Both the position numbers and the translations under genes were made by a program. A stretch of 28,793 nt of DNA. Source: UBA10649 sp037130755. GTDB lineage: Bacteria; Actinomycetota; Actinomycetes; S36-B12. Of the stretch, positions 1 through 8,337 are shown one piece after another. The stretch's first letter is position 1. Each line of letters starts with the position of its first letter. The notes under the pieces were generated by a model. It had not been told where the DNA came from. It searched no databases and saw nothing but the letters and a program-made list of their open reading frames with translations. The stretch spans positions 1-28,793 of the forward strand of contig JBAXSI010000037.1 of assembly GCA_037130755.1 (NCBI GenBank), written 5' to 3'.

Positions 1-752
1 CCCCTGCTGCGCCCGCCCCGGCTCCCACGACCATCAAGCCCGACCCGCCGAACGACGAGTTCACCGCGATCGGCGCCGATGTCGGCTACGAATCGACGAC
101 CCAGGGGCCGCTGAAGTCCGGTGAGGCTCGCGTCGTCGGGCTGAACGGACTTCCGCCCGAGGCGACAACGGCGCTGGTCCTCGTCACGACGCGCGACTCG
201 AACAAGAAGGCCTGGCTGCGCCTCGGTCCCGCCGGCACGAAGGGCAAGGGCGCGGGCGCGACGTTCCAATTCCCGAAGAAACGGGCGCGGTCAGCCGTGA
301 TGGTCGTGCCCGTCGCCGGGGGTCAGGTGCAGCTCGCGGCCACCAACAAGGCTTCCGTCCAAGTGCGCGTCGAGCTCCTGGGCTACGCGGTGAACCAGTA
401 CCCGATCAAGATCCGAGCCGTGCACCCCGCGCGGGTGGCCGACGTCAAGATGAAGGCCAGCGAGGTCGTGCCCATCCAGGTCGCCGGCGTCAGCACCGTG
501 CCGAAGAAGGCGAAGTGGATCGCGGGTGTCGTCCTGCAGGTGCAGACCCGGACCAAGGGCGCGGGCGGTGGCAGCCTCAAGGCGTACCCATCGGACGGGT
601 CACCGCCCGGCACCAGGTCGGCCCCGATCATCTCCAAGCAGTGGCACACCTCCCTTCTCGTGGCGAAGGTCGGTGCGGACGGCAGGGTCCTGCTCAGCCC
701 GACCATCAAGTCCCGGGCGAAGGTCTCGATCGTGGGCTTCATCCACCGCTAG
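1..752 (+). CDS. Secreted beta-module protein, 3' part (5' end outside window)
   Basis: The frame is open from base 3 to the TAG at 750-752, giving about 249 in-window residues with no start needed, so the gene begins upstream. The first visible stretch is Pro/Ala-rich (residues 1-20), like a linker. Two similar modules follow. Each runs from a segment around 'TTQGPLKSG' or 'VHPARVADVKM', through an 'L(P)..A' strand region and a Gly/Pro-rich loop, to an aliphatic strand ending in 'LLGYA' or 'IVGFI'. This spacing recalls the repeated extracellular jelly-roll-like modules of actinobacterial exoproteins that usually read 'R-x-x-D-T-R ... V-x-N-V-T ... D-x-x-G-Y'. The 'PSDGSPPGTRSAP' segment corresponds to the usual 'YPSG-x-x-P' part. 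There is no catalytic motif and no transmembrane segment in the visible part. The usual Asp-Thr-Arg is degenerate here. Function is unknown; cell-surface or secreted binding is inferred. Confidence 0.7.
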   Translation, partial: PAAPAPAPTTIKPDPPNDEFTAIGADVGYESTTQGPLKSGEARVVGLNGLPPEATTALVLVTTRDSNKKAWLRLGPAGTKGKGAGATFQFPKKRARSAVMVVPVAGGQVQLAATNKASVQVRVELLGYAVNQYPIKIRAVHPARVADVKMKASEVVPIQVAGVSTVPKKAKWIAGVVLQVQTRTKGAGGGSLKAYPSDGSPPGTRSAPIISKQWHTSLLVAKVGADGRVLLSPTIKSRAKVSIVGFIHR

Positions 753-780
753 TGCCGGTCGGTGTGTCGGGGACCCTCCC

Positions 781-786
781 TAGGAT
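781..786 (+). promoter_or_regulatory. -10-like hexamer TAGGAT, 6 nt before the uvrD/pcrA start
   Basis: TAGGAT lies exactly 6 nt before the GTG at 793, as expected for the -10 of a leaderless transcript. The embedded AGGA could alternatively act as a weak Shine-Dalgarno, so this case is ambiguous by itself. Confidence 0.45.
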
Positions 787-792
787 GCGTGG

Positions 793-3063
793 GTGAGCGA
801 CGCCCAGATGACCTTCAACGTGGGCAGTTCACCAGCGGTCGACCGCCTCGTCAGCGACCTCAACCCCTCGCAGCGGGCCGCCGTTGAGCACCGCGGGGGG
901 CCGTTGCTCATCGTGGCCGGCGCAGGATCGGGCAAGACCCGCGTCCTGACCCGTCGCATCGCCCACCTCCTGGCCACCAAGGACGCCGAGCCGGGCCAGA
1001 TCCTCGCGATCACGTTCACGAACAAGGCAGCCGGCGAGATGAAGGAGCGGGTGGCCGAGCTCGTCGGCGGCCGCGCGCGCGTGATGTGGGTGTCGACGTT
1101 TCACAGCGCCTGCGTGCGAATCCTGCGCGCCGAGGCCCCCCGGCTGGGCATGAGCAAGACGTTCACCATCTACGACCAGGCCGATTCGCTGCGCCTGATG
1201 ACCATGGTGCTGCGCGATCTCGACCTCGACCCGAAGAAGTACACGCCGCGGTCCTTCCTCGGGCAGGTGTCGAACCAGAAGAACGAGCTGATCGACCACG
1301 AGACCTACTCCAGCCGTACCGCGAACCACATGGAGGAGATGCTCGCCGAGGCGTACGGGGAGTACCAGCGCCGCCTGCGCCGGGCGAACGCGTTCGACTT
1401 CGACGACCTGATCTCCTCGACGGTCGCGGTGCTGCAGTTGTTCCCCGATGTTGCCGAGCACTATCGGCGACGATTCCGGCACGTGCTCGTCGACGAGTAC
1501 CAGGACACCAACCACGCGCAGTACGTCCTCATCAAGGAACTCGTCGGACCCGAAACCCCCGACCTGCCCCCGGGCCAGTTGTGTGTCGTTGGTGACGCCG
1601 ACCAGTCGATCTACGCGTTCCGCGGCGCGACCATCCGCAACATCGAGGAGTTCGAGCGCGACTACCCCAACGCGACCACGGTCGTGCTGGAGCAGAACTA
1701 CCGGTCCACGCAGACGATCCTCACCGCCGCCAATGCGGTGATCGCGCGCAATCAGAGCCGTCGTGAGAAGCGACTCTGGACCGATGCGGGTGCAGGCGAC
1801 CCGATCGTCGCCTACGTGGCCGACGACGAGCACGACGAGGCCTCGTTCATCGCCAACGAGATCGACCGGCTCACCGACGACGAGGGCTTCCAGCCGTCGG
1901 ACGTGGCGGTGTTCTACCGCACCAACGCCCAGTCGAGGTCGATCGAGGAGATCTTCATCCGCGTCGGGCTTCCGTACAAGGTCGTTGGCGGTACCCGCTT
2001 CTACGAGCGGCGCGAGGTGCGCGACGCGATCGCCTACCTGCGTGCACTCGCCAACCCCGACGACGAGGTCTCGCTGCGCCGCATCCTCAACGTCCCCAAG
2101 CGCGGGATCGGCGACCGGGCCGAGGCCATGGTCGAGGCCTTCGGGCAGCGCGAGCGCATCGGCTTCGCGGCGGCGCTGGAGCGGGCGGCCGAGGCGCCCG
2201 GGATCGCCACGCGATCGCTGACCAGCATCGAGGCCTTCACGACGATGATGAGCGACCTGCGCACGATCGTCGAGGCCGGCGCTGACGCCGCGACCGTGCT
2301 GCAGGCCGTGTTCGAGCAGAGCGGCTACCTCGCCGAGCTCCAGGCATCCACCGATCCCCAGGACGAGACGCGGGTGGAGAACCTCGCCGAGCTGGAGTCA
2401 GTCGCCCAGGAGTTCGCCAACGAGAACCCGGAGGGGACACTGGGTGACTTCCTCGAGCGGGTGTCTCTCGTGGCGGACTCCGACGAGCTCCCCGACGCCG
2501 ATGGCTCGGGCGGGATGGTCACGCTGATGACCTTGCACACCGCCAAGGGCCTGGAGTTCCCGGTCGTGTTCCTCACCGGCATGGAGGACGGCGTCTTCCC
2601 GCACATGCGCTCTCTCGGCGACCCCCGCGAGCTGGAGGAGGAGCGCCGTCTGGCGTACGTCGGCATCACGCGAGCTCGCCGCAAGCTGTATGTCAGCCGG
2701 TCAGTGATGCGGTCGGCGTGGGGTGCGCCGGCGTTCAACCCGCCGTCGCGCTTCCTGGAGGAGCTTCCCGAGGACGTCATCGACTGGCGGCGCGAGGAGC
2801 CGGTCGGCCGCCCCATCTCGTCGGGTGGCTACGGCTCGTCTCCCAGCAGCAGCAGTGCCGCGCTACGTCTCGGTGATCGGATCGTCGGCACCGGGCCGGT
2901 GCTCTCGCTGGATCCCGGCGACCGCGTCACGCACCAGAAGTTCGGGCTCGGCACCGTTGTCTCGACGTCCGGCTCCGGAGACAAGACCGAGGCGACGATC
3001 GACTTCGGGTCGGCAGGGGTCAAGCGCCTGCTGCTGCGTTACGCCCCGGTCGAGAAGCTGTAG
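793..3063 (+). CDS. pcrA: ATP-dependent DNA helicase UvrD/PcrA (superfamily 1A)
   Basis: This 756-residue protein is a 3'-5' SF1A helicase acting in nucleotide-excision repair, mismatch or replication-fork processing and removal of stalled RNA polymerase. The visible motifs are in order: the Q motif region 'LNPSQRAAVEH' (about 23-33), Walker A GAGSGKT (43-49), motif II 'VDEYQDTN', motif III 'GDADQSIYAFRGA', motif IV 'LEQNYRS', motif V 'VTLMTLHTAKGLEF' and motif VI 'YVGITRAR'. The last ~55 residues ('GDRVTHQKFGLGTVV' onward) form the Tudor-like PcrA C-terminal domain known to contact RNA polymerase and DNA. Length is normal for actinobacterial UvrD1/PcrA. The GTG at 793 is preferred because full N-terminal sequence follows and TAGGAT precedes it by 6 nt; an in-frame ATG at 808 is an alternative. 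The 3' end overlaps the convergent hydrolase gene by 44 nt. Confidence 0.96.
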   Translation: MSDAQMTFNVGSSPAVDRLVSDLNPSQRAAVEHRGGPLLIVAGAGSGKTRVLTRRIAHLLATKDAEPGQILAITFTNKAAGEMKERVAELVGGRARVMWVSTFHSACVRILRAEAPRLGMSKTFTIYDQADSLRLMTMVLRDLDLDPKKYTPRSFLGQVSNQKNELIDHETYSSRTANHMEEMLAEAYGEYQRRLRRANAFDFDDLISSTVAVLQLFPDVAEHYRRRFRHVLVDEYQDTNHAQYVLIKELVGPETPDLPPGQLCVVGDADQSIYAFRGATIRNIEEFERDYPNATTVVLEQNYRSTQTILTAANAVIARNQSRREKRLWTDAGAGDPIVAYVADDEHDEASFIANEIDRLTDDEGFQPSDVAVFYRTNAQSRSIEEIFIRVGLPYKVVGGTRFYERREVRDAIAYLRALANPDDEVSLRRILNVPKRGIGDRAEAMVEAFGQRERIGFAAALERAAEAPGIATRSLTSIEAFTTMMSDLRTIVEAGADAATVLQAVFEQSGYLAELQASTDPQDETRVENLAELESVAQEFANENPEGTLGDFLERVSLVADSDELPDADGSGGMVTLMTLHTAKGLEFPVVFLTGMEDGVFPHMRSLGDPRELEEERRLAYVGITRARRKLYVSRSVMRSAWGAPAFNPPSRFLEELPEDVIDWRREEPVGRPISSGGYGSSPSSSSAALRLGDRIVGTGPVLSLDPGDRVTHQKFGLGTVVSTSGSGDKTEATIDFGSAGVKRLLLRYAPVEKL

Positions 3064-3958
3064 CGGAGTCGCGGCTGCCCCTCCCGGGCGTGCTGTCGAT
3101 CGAGGTGACACCCTGCGCCAGCATGGTTCCGTCGTGGTCGAGTTGCGCCAGCGCCGTCGAGATCTCATGGACGACGCGGCGGTCGACCGGCAGCGACATG
3201 TGCCCCACGCCCCGCATGAACACGTTGCGGGAACGCAGATCAGCATGGTCGATCCGAGCGTTGCGCTGGGGGATGACCAGCTGGTCGAGGTCGGACCAGA
3301 AGGCGATGAAGCGCGTGCGGCAGCCGGGCGCGCTCTCCTTGAGCGACTCGATCAGGTCGCTGGTGGGTCGCATCTGCTGGATCACCGGCCACGGCACGAA
3401 GCGCGCCGGGACTGTGCCGTTGTGCGGTGTGCCCAGAGTGCAGACGGTGTGGACGTGGCGGTCGCCACCCAGTTTCTGGACGTAGTAGCGAGCGACGAGG
3501 CCACCCATCGAGTGGCCGATGATGTGCACCCGCTCGTAGCCGGTCTGCTCGCAGACGTCGTCGATGAGGGTGCCCAGGCGCTGGGCCACCTCGGTGATGT
3601 CGTCCGTGAACGGGGAGTAGTTGAGGGCGTACATCCTGCCGAAGCCGCGGTTGCGCAGAGCGCGGCGAAGCAGCGTGAAGATGCTGCGGTTGTCGACGAC
3701 GCCGTGGATCAGGATGATCGGCGTTCCCGCCGCCTCCACGTCACCGACGATCAGCCCGCGCTGGACGGGGGACAGGTGGGAGACGCCGAGGTGCGAGGCC
3801 TCGTCCAGCCGATCCTCGATCAGCCCCCAGGGGTAGAGCGCCAGGTGCAGCGTCACCCACACGCCCTCGACTGCGAGGCCCATCACGCCGGCAGGCGACA
3901 GCAGTGCGCGGCGGGCGTCGTCGGCCGCGTGCAGCGTTCGTTCAAAGATCGACGACAT
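3020..3958 (-). CDS. Alpha/beta hydrolase, lipase-like
   Basis: The 312-residue protein has an alpha/beta hydrolase core. The oxyanion-hole strand is 'PIILIHG' (about 80-86), the nucleophile elbow is GHSMGG with Ser150, the acid is probably Asp223 or Asp225 ('WSDLDQLVIP'), and the catalytic His is His253 ('GVGHMSLP'). 'TLGTPHNGT' (174-182) is the strand after the elbow typical of the lipase/PGAP1-like group that acts on acyl esters. There is no clear signal peptide; a hydrophobic stretch at 23-46 could associate with the membrane. The substrate cannot be assigned. Its ATG is 3 nt after the stop of the RAM-domain gene, so the two are probably co-transcribed. The last ~15 codons run antisense into the 3' end of pcrA, and the C-terminal tail (about 280-312) is low-complexity and probably disordered. 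Confidence 0.85.
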   Translation of the reverse strand: MSSIFERTLHAADDARRALLSPAGVMGLAVEGVWVTLHLALYPWGLIEDRLDEASHLGVSHLSPVQRGLIVGDVEAAGTPIILIHGVVDNRSIFTLLRRALRNRGFGRMYALNYSPFTDDITEVAQRLGTLIDDVCEQTGYERVHIIGHSMGGLVARYYVQKLGGDRHVHTVCTLGTPHNGTVPARFVPWPVIQQMRPTSDLIESLKESAPGCRTRFIAFWSDLDQLVIPQRNARIDHADLRSRNVFMRGVGHMSLPVDRRVVHEISTALAQLDHDGTMLAQGVTSIDSTPGRGSRDSATASRPGRNAAAGA

Positions 3959-3961
3959 GGC

Positions 3962-4237
3962 TCAGTAGCCCAGGGAGAACCCGGCCCCGAGATCCTCGGG
4001 GCGATACGTGCGGAAGGCGATGTGCGTCTCGGTGCTGATGATGCCCTCGAGAGCGCCGATCTGGTCGGTGACCACACCGGCCACGTCCTCGATGTCGCTC
4101 ACCTCGATGACGGCCACGATGTCGAGCTGGCCCGTCACCGAGTACACGGTGCGCGCCTGAGGGAGCCGGGCGATCTGTGATCCCACGTCATTGACGCGAT
4201 CGGGCTCGACAGTGATGAAGCACAGGGCGGTCACCAT
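3962..4237 (-). CDS. Stand-alone Lrp/AsnC ligand-binding (RAM) domain protein
   Basis: The 91-residue protein corresponds to the effector-binding half of Lrp/AsnC regulators only. 'ALCFITVEP' forms strand 1, 'VYSVTGQLDIVAVIEVSD' is the conserved 'V-x-G-x-x-D' core, and 'IISTETHIAFRTYR' is the C-terminal strand. There is no N-terminal helix-turn-helix, so it cannot bind DNA by itself in the normal way. Stand-alone RAM domains form rings of dimers that bind amino acids, and they are common in actinobacteria and archaea. The ATG at 4237 has TACCCT exactly 6 nt upstream, consistent with a leaderless start, and a palindrome overlaps that element. It is 3 nt upstream of the hydrolase gene. The function of the pair is unknown; small-molecule sensing is inferred from the fold. 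Confidence 0.85.
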   Translation of the reverse strand: MVTALCFITVEPDRVNDVGSQIARLPQARTVYSVTGQLDIVAVIEVSDIEDVAGVVTDQIGALEGIISTETHIAFRTYRPEDLGAGFSLGY

Positions 4238-4242
4238 GACTT

Positions 4243-4255
4243 CAGGGTAACCCTG
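4243..4255. promoter_or_regulatory. Palindrome CAGGGT-A-ACCCTG over the RAM-domain gene promoter
   Basis: This perfect inverted repeat has 6-bp arms and a 1-nt centre. On the minus strand it contains the TACCCT hexamer (4249-4244) that lies 6 nt before the ATG at 4237. The position over a likely -10 element fits a repressor operator. The binding protein is not identified. Confidence 0.4.
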
Positions 4256-4273
4256 GTACCGGACAACGCGGCC

Positions 4274-4861
4274 TCACGCCTTGCGGATGGCGTGCTGGGC
4301 GAGGCCGAACTCGAACACCTGCTCGCCAACTATCTGAAGCTGGCGCACGACGTCCTGGTCGCTGCGGGCTGCATCCACGCCGATCTTGCCGCTGGCGTCG
4401 TTGATGGCACAGCCGAGGGGAGTGGGCCAGCCGCGCAGGGAGTGGACGATCTGGCGTAACTGATTCAGGGTGCCCACGGCGGTCTGCCAGCCGTGCGCCA
4501 CGGCGATGCAGCCCACGGCGCGGTCGTGCAGGTAGGGGCGGTCGTCCGTGCGAAGGTCCTCGCAGTAGTCGAGAGCGTTCTTGATCATTCCGCTGAACGA
4601 GCCGTGGTAGCCGGGGGTGGCTACCAGAAGGCCGTCGCATCTGCGCAGTGCATCGACCAGGCGCGCGGCCTCGGGGCTGCGGTCGGTGGTCTCGGTGTCG
4701 TAGATCGGCAGCATCAGGTCGCGTCCGGTGATGAACTCGATCTCGGCGCCCCGCTCCTGCACTGCTTCCACCGCTATCCGAAGCGCTCGCTCGGACGCGG
4801 CCAGCGGCGTGGTGCTGCCACCGAGCGCAAGGATGCGGACGGAGCCGGCCGGGGAGGTCAC
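4274..4861 (-). CDS. NAD(P)H-dependent FMN reductase-like flavoprotein
   Basis: This 195-residue flavodoxin-like protein belongs to the NADPH-dependent FMN reductase family (SsuE/ArsH/YieF-like). The N-terminal strand and phosphate-binding loop read 'ILALGGSTTPLAAS' (10-23). 'GLLVATPGYHGSFSGMIKNALDY' (about 77-99) is the family-defining isoalloxazine-binding segment with its Pro-Gly-Tyr and Gly-Ser motifs. Such enzymes reduce FMN or quinones with NAD(P)H in the cytosol. The open frame continues far upstream as an artefact. GTG at 4861 is chosen because homologous sequence begins there and CAGACT lies 7 nt before it; GTG at 4882 is an alternative. It diverges from the B12-binding subunit gene across about 66 bp and ends 36 nt before the RAM-domain gene, which appears to have its own promoter. 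Confidence 0.85.
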   Translation of the reverse strand: MTSPAGSVRILALGGSTTPLAASERALRIAVEAVQERGAEIEFITGRDLMLPIYDTETTDRSPEAARLVDALRRCDGLLVATPGYHGSFSGMIKNALDYCEDLRTDDRPYLHDRAVGCIAVAHGWQTAVGTLNQLRQIVHSLRGWPTPLGCAINDASGKIGVDAARSDQDVVRQLQIVGEQVFEFGLAQHAIRKA

Positions 4862-4892
4862 GCACCGAAGTCTGTCACCCACGGCCGAGCGG

Positions 4893-4898
4893 TAGTCT
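4893..4898 (+). promoter_or_regulatory. -10-like TAGTCT of the B12-binding subunit gene
   Basis: TAGTCT is followed about 29 nt later by the ATG at 4928. A GGAGG Shine-Dalgarno (4916-4920) sits 7 nt before that ATG. This would be a leadered promoter facing away from the FMN-reductase gene. No convincing -35 was found. Confidence 0.35.
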
Positions 4899-4927
4899 GC
4901 GGGCATAGCGTCGATGGAGGGATGATC

Positions 4928-5326
4928 ATGTCGGCACCCATTCGCGTAGTCGTGGCCAAGCCCGGGCTTGATGGCCACGACCGCGGTGCCAAGGTCGTGG
5001 CACGGGCCCTGCGGGACGCCGGCATCGAGGTGGTCTACACCGGGCTCCATCAGACCCCTGCGCAGATCGTCGACGCGGCCATCCAGGAGGACGCCGACAT
5101 CATCGGCCTGTCCGTTCTGTCCGGCGCCCACCTGACCCTGTTTGCCGAGGTCATGAATCTGCTGACGGCCAAGGACGCCACCGACATCGTCGTGTTCGGG
5201 GGCGGCATCATTCCCGACGACGACATCCCGGTGCTGGAGCAGATGGGCGTCGCCAAGATCTTCACGCCCGGGACGCCGACACACGAGATCGTCCAGTGGG
5301 TGCAAGATCACATCCAGCGTGACTGA
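4928..5326 (+). CDS. icmB: Cobalamin-binding small subunit, IcmB / methylmalonyl-CoA mutase C-terminal type
   Basis: The 132-residue protein is a single Rossmann-like B12-binding domain. The base-off/His-on motif D-x-H-x-x-G is 'LDGHDRG', with Asp15, His17 (lower cobalt ligand) and Gly20. Further hallmarks are 'IGLSVLSGAH' and 'VVFGGGIIP', which line the nucleotide tail. It matches the small subunit of isobutyryl-CoA mutase (IcmB) or the C-terminal domain of methylmalonyl-CoA mutase. These enzymes rearrange acyl-CoA carbon skeletons using adenosylcobalamin together with a separate large subunit. No large subunit is present in the window. GGAGG at 4916-4920 selects the ATG at 4928 over the ATG at 4922. 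It lies 65 nt upstream of sucC. I recall that the Streptomyces icmB gene sits in the same pcrA-sucC interval, unlinked to icmA. Icm versus Mcm partner is not decidable here. Confidence 0.88.
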   Translation: MSAPIRVVVAKPGLDGHDRGAKVVARALRDAGIEVVYTGLHQTPAQIVDAAIQEDADIIGLSVLSGAHLTLFAEVMNLLTAKDATDIVVFGGGIIPDDDIPVLEQMGVAKIFTPGTPTHEIVQWVQDHIQRD

Positions 5327-5356
5327 TGTAACCGTTTCCGCGCTCGCGACAGTCAC

Positions 5357-5362
5357 TAGGCT
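5357..5362 (+). promoter_or_regulatory. -10-like TAGGCT upstream of sucC
   Basis: TAGGCT is followed by a short leader with the Shine-Dalgarno AAGGAG (5381-5386), 5 nt before the GTG at 5392. It would give sucCD its own leadered promoter, independent of the upstream mutase subunit gene. Confidence 0.4.
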
Positions 5363-5391
5363 CACCGAACGCTCATCGCGAAGGAGTACGC

Positions 5392-6579
5392 GTGGATCTT
5401 TACGAGTACCAGGCCAAGCACCTCTTCGGGAAGCACGGCGTCCCGGTGACGGCGGGCGAGGTCTGCACCACCCCTGATGCCGCTCATGAGGCGACCCGCA
5501 AGATCGGGTCTGCCGTGGTCGTCAAGGCGCAGGTGAAAGTCGGCGGACGAGGCAAGGCAGGCGGCGTCAAGCTGGCCGCCGATCCCGCGGAGGCCAAGGA
5601 CCGTGCCACTGACATTCTCGGCATGGACATCAAGGGCCACACGGTCTACAAGGTCCTCGTCACCGAGGCGTCGGACATCGCCGACGAGTACTACATCTCC
5701 TTCCTGCTCGACCGCGCCAACCGCGCCTACCTGGCCATGGCCAGCGTGGCCGGCGGCGTCGACATCGAGGAGGTCGCGGCCACGCGACCCGACGAGCTGG
5801 CCATGATCCGCGTCGACGCCCTCGAGGGCTGCACGCCGGAGAAGGCGCAGGAGATCGTGGACGCGGCCGGGTTCCCTGAGGCCACGAAGGCGCAGATCGT
5901 CGAGATCCTCCAGAAGCTGTGGCGCGTGCTCATCGAGGAGGACGCCACGCTGGTCGAGGTCAACCCGCTCGTGCTCACGCCCACCGGCGTCGTCCTCGCG
6001 CTCGACGGCAAGGTCACGATCGACGACAACGCGCACTACCGCCACGCCTCGCATGCGGACTTCGTGGATCGCGACAACACCGATCCGATCGAGCTGCGTG
6101 CCAAGGAGTTCGACCTCAACTACGTGAAGTTGTCCGGCGAGGTCGGCATCGTCGGCAACGGTGCGGGCCTTGTCATGAGCACTCTCGACGTCGTGGCCTA
6201 CGCCGGTGAGGAGTTCGGTGGCATCAAGCCGGCGAACTTCCTCGACATCGGCGGTGGCGCGAGTGCCGACGTCATGGCCAACGGCCTCGACATCGTGTTG
6301 AACGACCCGGAGGTCGAGGCGGTCTTCGTCAACGTCTTCGGCGGCATCACCTCGTGCGACGCTGTGGCGAACGGCATCGTGCAGGCGATGGAGATGCTGG
6401 AGGCGAAGGGCGAGGAAGTCACCAAGCCCATCGTGTGCCGCATCGACGGAAACAACGCCGAGGAGGGCCGACGGATCCTCATCGAGCGCGAGCACGACCT
6501 CATCGAGATTGTCGACACCATGGATGGCGCCGCGCGCCGAGTTGCCGAGCTGGCAGCCGCGCGCAAGGCCGGGAAGTAA
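5392..6579 (+). CDS. sucC: Succinyl-CoA synthetase (succinate-CoA ligase), beta subunit
   Basis: The 395-residue beta subunit forms the TCA-cycle enzyme that converts succinyl-CoA, phosphate and NDP to succinate, CoA and NTP in the cytosol. The N-terminal ATP-grasp domain opens with 'MDLYEYQAKHLFGKHGVPV' and has the glycine-rich 'VKAQVKVGGRGKAGGVKLA' nucleotide loop. 'VEVNPLVLTPTGVVLALDGKVTIDDNA' carries the metal-binding residues. The C-terminal CoA-ligase domain contains 'LDIGGGASADVMANGLDIVL' and 'VFVNVFGGITSCD', which hold the phosphate near the active-site His of SucD. Length is normal. The start is GTG with AAGGAG 5 nt upstream. The stop lies 10 nt before sucD, so the two form an operon. 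Confidence 0.97.
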   Translation: MDLYEYQAKHLFGKHGVPVTAGEVCTTPDAAHEATRKIGSAVVVKAQVKVGGRGKAGGVKLAADPAEAKDRATDILGMDIKGHTVYKVLVTEASDIADEYYISFLLDRANRAYLAMASVAGGVDIEEVAATRPDELAMIRVDALEGCTPEKAQEIVDAAGFPEATKAQIVEILQKLWRVLIEEDATLVEVNPLVLTPTGVVLALDGKVTIDDNAHYRHASHADFVDRDNTDPIELRAKEFDLNYVKLSGEVGIVGNGAGLVMSTLDVVAYAGEEFGGIKPANFLDIGGGASADVMANGLDIVLNDPEVEAVFVNVFGGITSCDAVANGIVQAMEMLEAKGEEVTKPIVCRIDGNNAEEGRRILIEREHDLIEIVDTMDGAARRVAELAAARKAGK

Positions 6580-6589
6580 GGGCACCGCG

Positions 6590-7450
<861 letters not shown>

Positions 7451-7456
<6 letters not shown>

Positions 7457-7474
7457 CCGACGTCCTGACTGACG
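7451..7474. repeat. Tandem 12-mer (two copies) at the sucD 3' end
   Basis: TCCTGACCGACG (7451-7462) is followed directly by TCCTGACTGACG (7463-7474), one base different. The first copy contains the sucD stop codon. The repeat fills nearly all of the gap to the convergent EamA gene. It looks like a small local duplication rather than a regulatory site. Confidence 0.6.
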
Positions 7475-7477
7475 TCA

Positions 7478-8326
7478 CTAGCCGAGCGTCAGCGCGACAA
7501 CTGCCACCAAGGCCACGACCACGCCACTGACCTGCACCCGGTTCATCCGCTCGTGCAGGATGAACCGCGCAAGGAGCACGGTCGCGGCGGGGTAGAGCGA
7601 GCCGATCACGGAGACGATGGCGAGAAGGCCGCGCTGAGACGCCAGCTGGAACACACCGTTGGCCATCGCGTCGAGGACGCCTGCGGACATGGCCAGTCGC
7701 CAGGGGAAGCCACGGGCGGGCACGCGGCGGATGAAGACCGCGACGATGAGGATCATCCCGATGCTGGTTATCCATCGCCCGAGGGTCGCGGTCCAGATGC
7801 CCGCTGATGCCGGGGACAGGCCCAACGAGACCAGGTACAGGCCGATGGCCACGCCGGATGCGACGGCGTAGAGCAAGGCGGCCATCGGGGTGCGCTCGTG
7901 CGGGTGGCCGGATTCGCGACTGACGAGGAACACCGCAACGGCGGCGCCACCCATGCCGAGGATTGCCAGCGCCGTGAGGCTCTCGCCTCGTCCGACCCCG
8001 ACGAGGACGGGCACCAGTCCCGACATCACCGCGGTGATCGGCGACACGATCCCCATCGGACCGCGAGTCAGCGCCGCATAGAGCAACCACATTGCCGTGC
8101 CCCCGATGATGCCGGCCGCGATGGCGTACGGGATCACCTGGGCGGTCAGGTCTCCCTTGATGACGAAGGTCGCCAGGAAAGTCAGCAGGATCGCACCGGT
8201 CGGGTACGAGACCGACAGGACCTGAGCAGTGCCGGCCCGGCGGGCCGCCAGGCCCCCGACGAAGTCGGCCACGCCCCACGAGACGCTCGAGACCAATGCC
8301 AGGAGAGCCCCCACGTCCGGCAGCAT
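7478..8326 (-). CDS. EamA / drug-metabolite transporter (DMT) family permease
   Basis: The protein has 282 residues with about ten hydrophobic segments, forming two EamA repeats. The first begins 'GALLALVSSVSWGVADFVGG', the family's N-terminal signature. The second lies around 'LYAVASGVAIGLYLVSLGLS' to the C-terminus, with 'VSVIGSLYPAATVLLARFILHERMN', the typical Pro-containing TM9 and 'E-R' motif. It is an inner-membrane exporter or importer of an unknown small metabolite. ATG 8326 is the longest good start. However, TATGCT (8327-8322) precedes GTG 8314 by 7 nt, so the true start may be GTG 8314, which fits homologues better. It diverges from the TSUP gene with only 11-23 nt between start codons and converges on sucD. 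Confidence 0.88.
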   Translation of the reverse strand: MLPDVGALLALVSSVSWGVADFVGGLAARRAGTAQVLSVSYPTGAILLTFLATFVIKGDLTAQVIPYAIAAGIIGGTAMWLLYAALTRGPMGIVSPITAVMSGLVPVLVGVGRGESLTALAILGMGGAAVAVFLVSRESGHPHERTPMAALLYAVASGVAIGLYLVSLGLSPASAGIWTATLGRWITSIGMILIVAVFIRRVPARGFPWRLAMSAGVLDAMANGVFQLASQRGLLAIVSVIGSLYPAATVLLARFILHERMNRVQVSGVVVALVAVVALTLG

Positions 8327-8331
8327 AGGCT
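8322..8331. promoter_or_regulatory. Overlapping divergent -10 elements (EamA / TSUP)
   Basis: On the plus strand TAGGCT (8326-8331) is 6 nt before the TSUP GTG at 8338. On the minus strand TATGCT (8327-8322) is 7 nt before GTG 8314 of the EamA gene. The two hexamers share bases 8326-8327, so one short segment may drive two leaderless transcripts in opposite directions. Confidence 0.45.
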
Positions 8332-8337
8332 CGCGCC

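Noticed and set aside
2723..4180. 485-codon plus-strand open frame opposite the hydrolase and RAM-domain genes
   Set aside because: The minus-strand proteins have intact catalytic and fold motifs; this frame has none and starts inside pcrA.
4493..4927. Upstream extension of the B12-binding subunit
   Set aside because: The frame is open, but it is antisense to the FMN-reductase gene. GGAGG and homology place the start at 4928.
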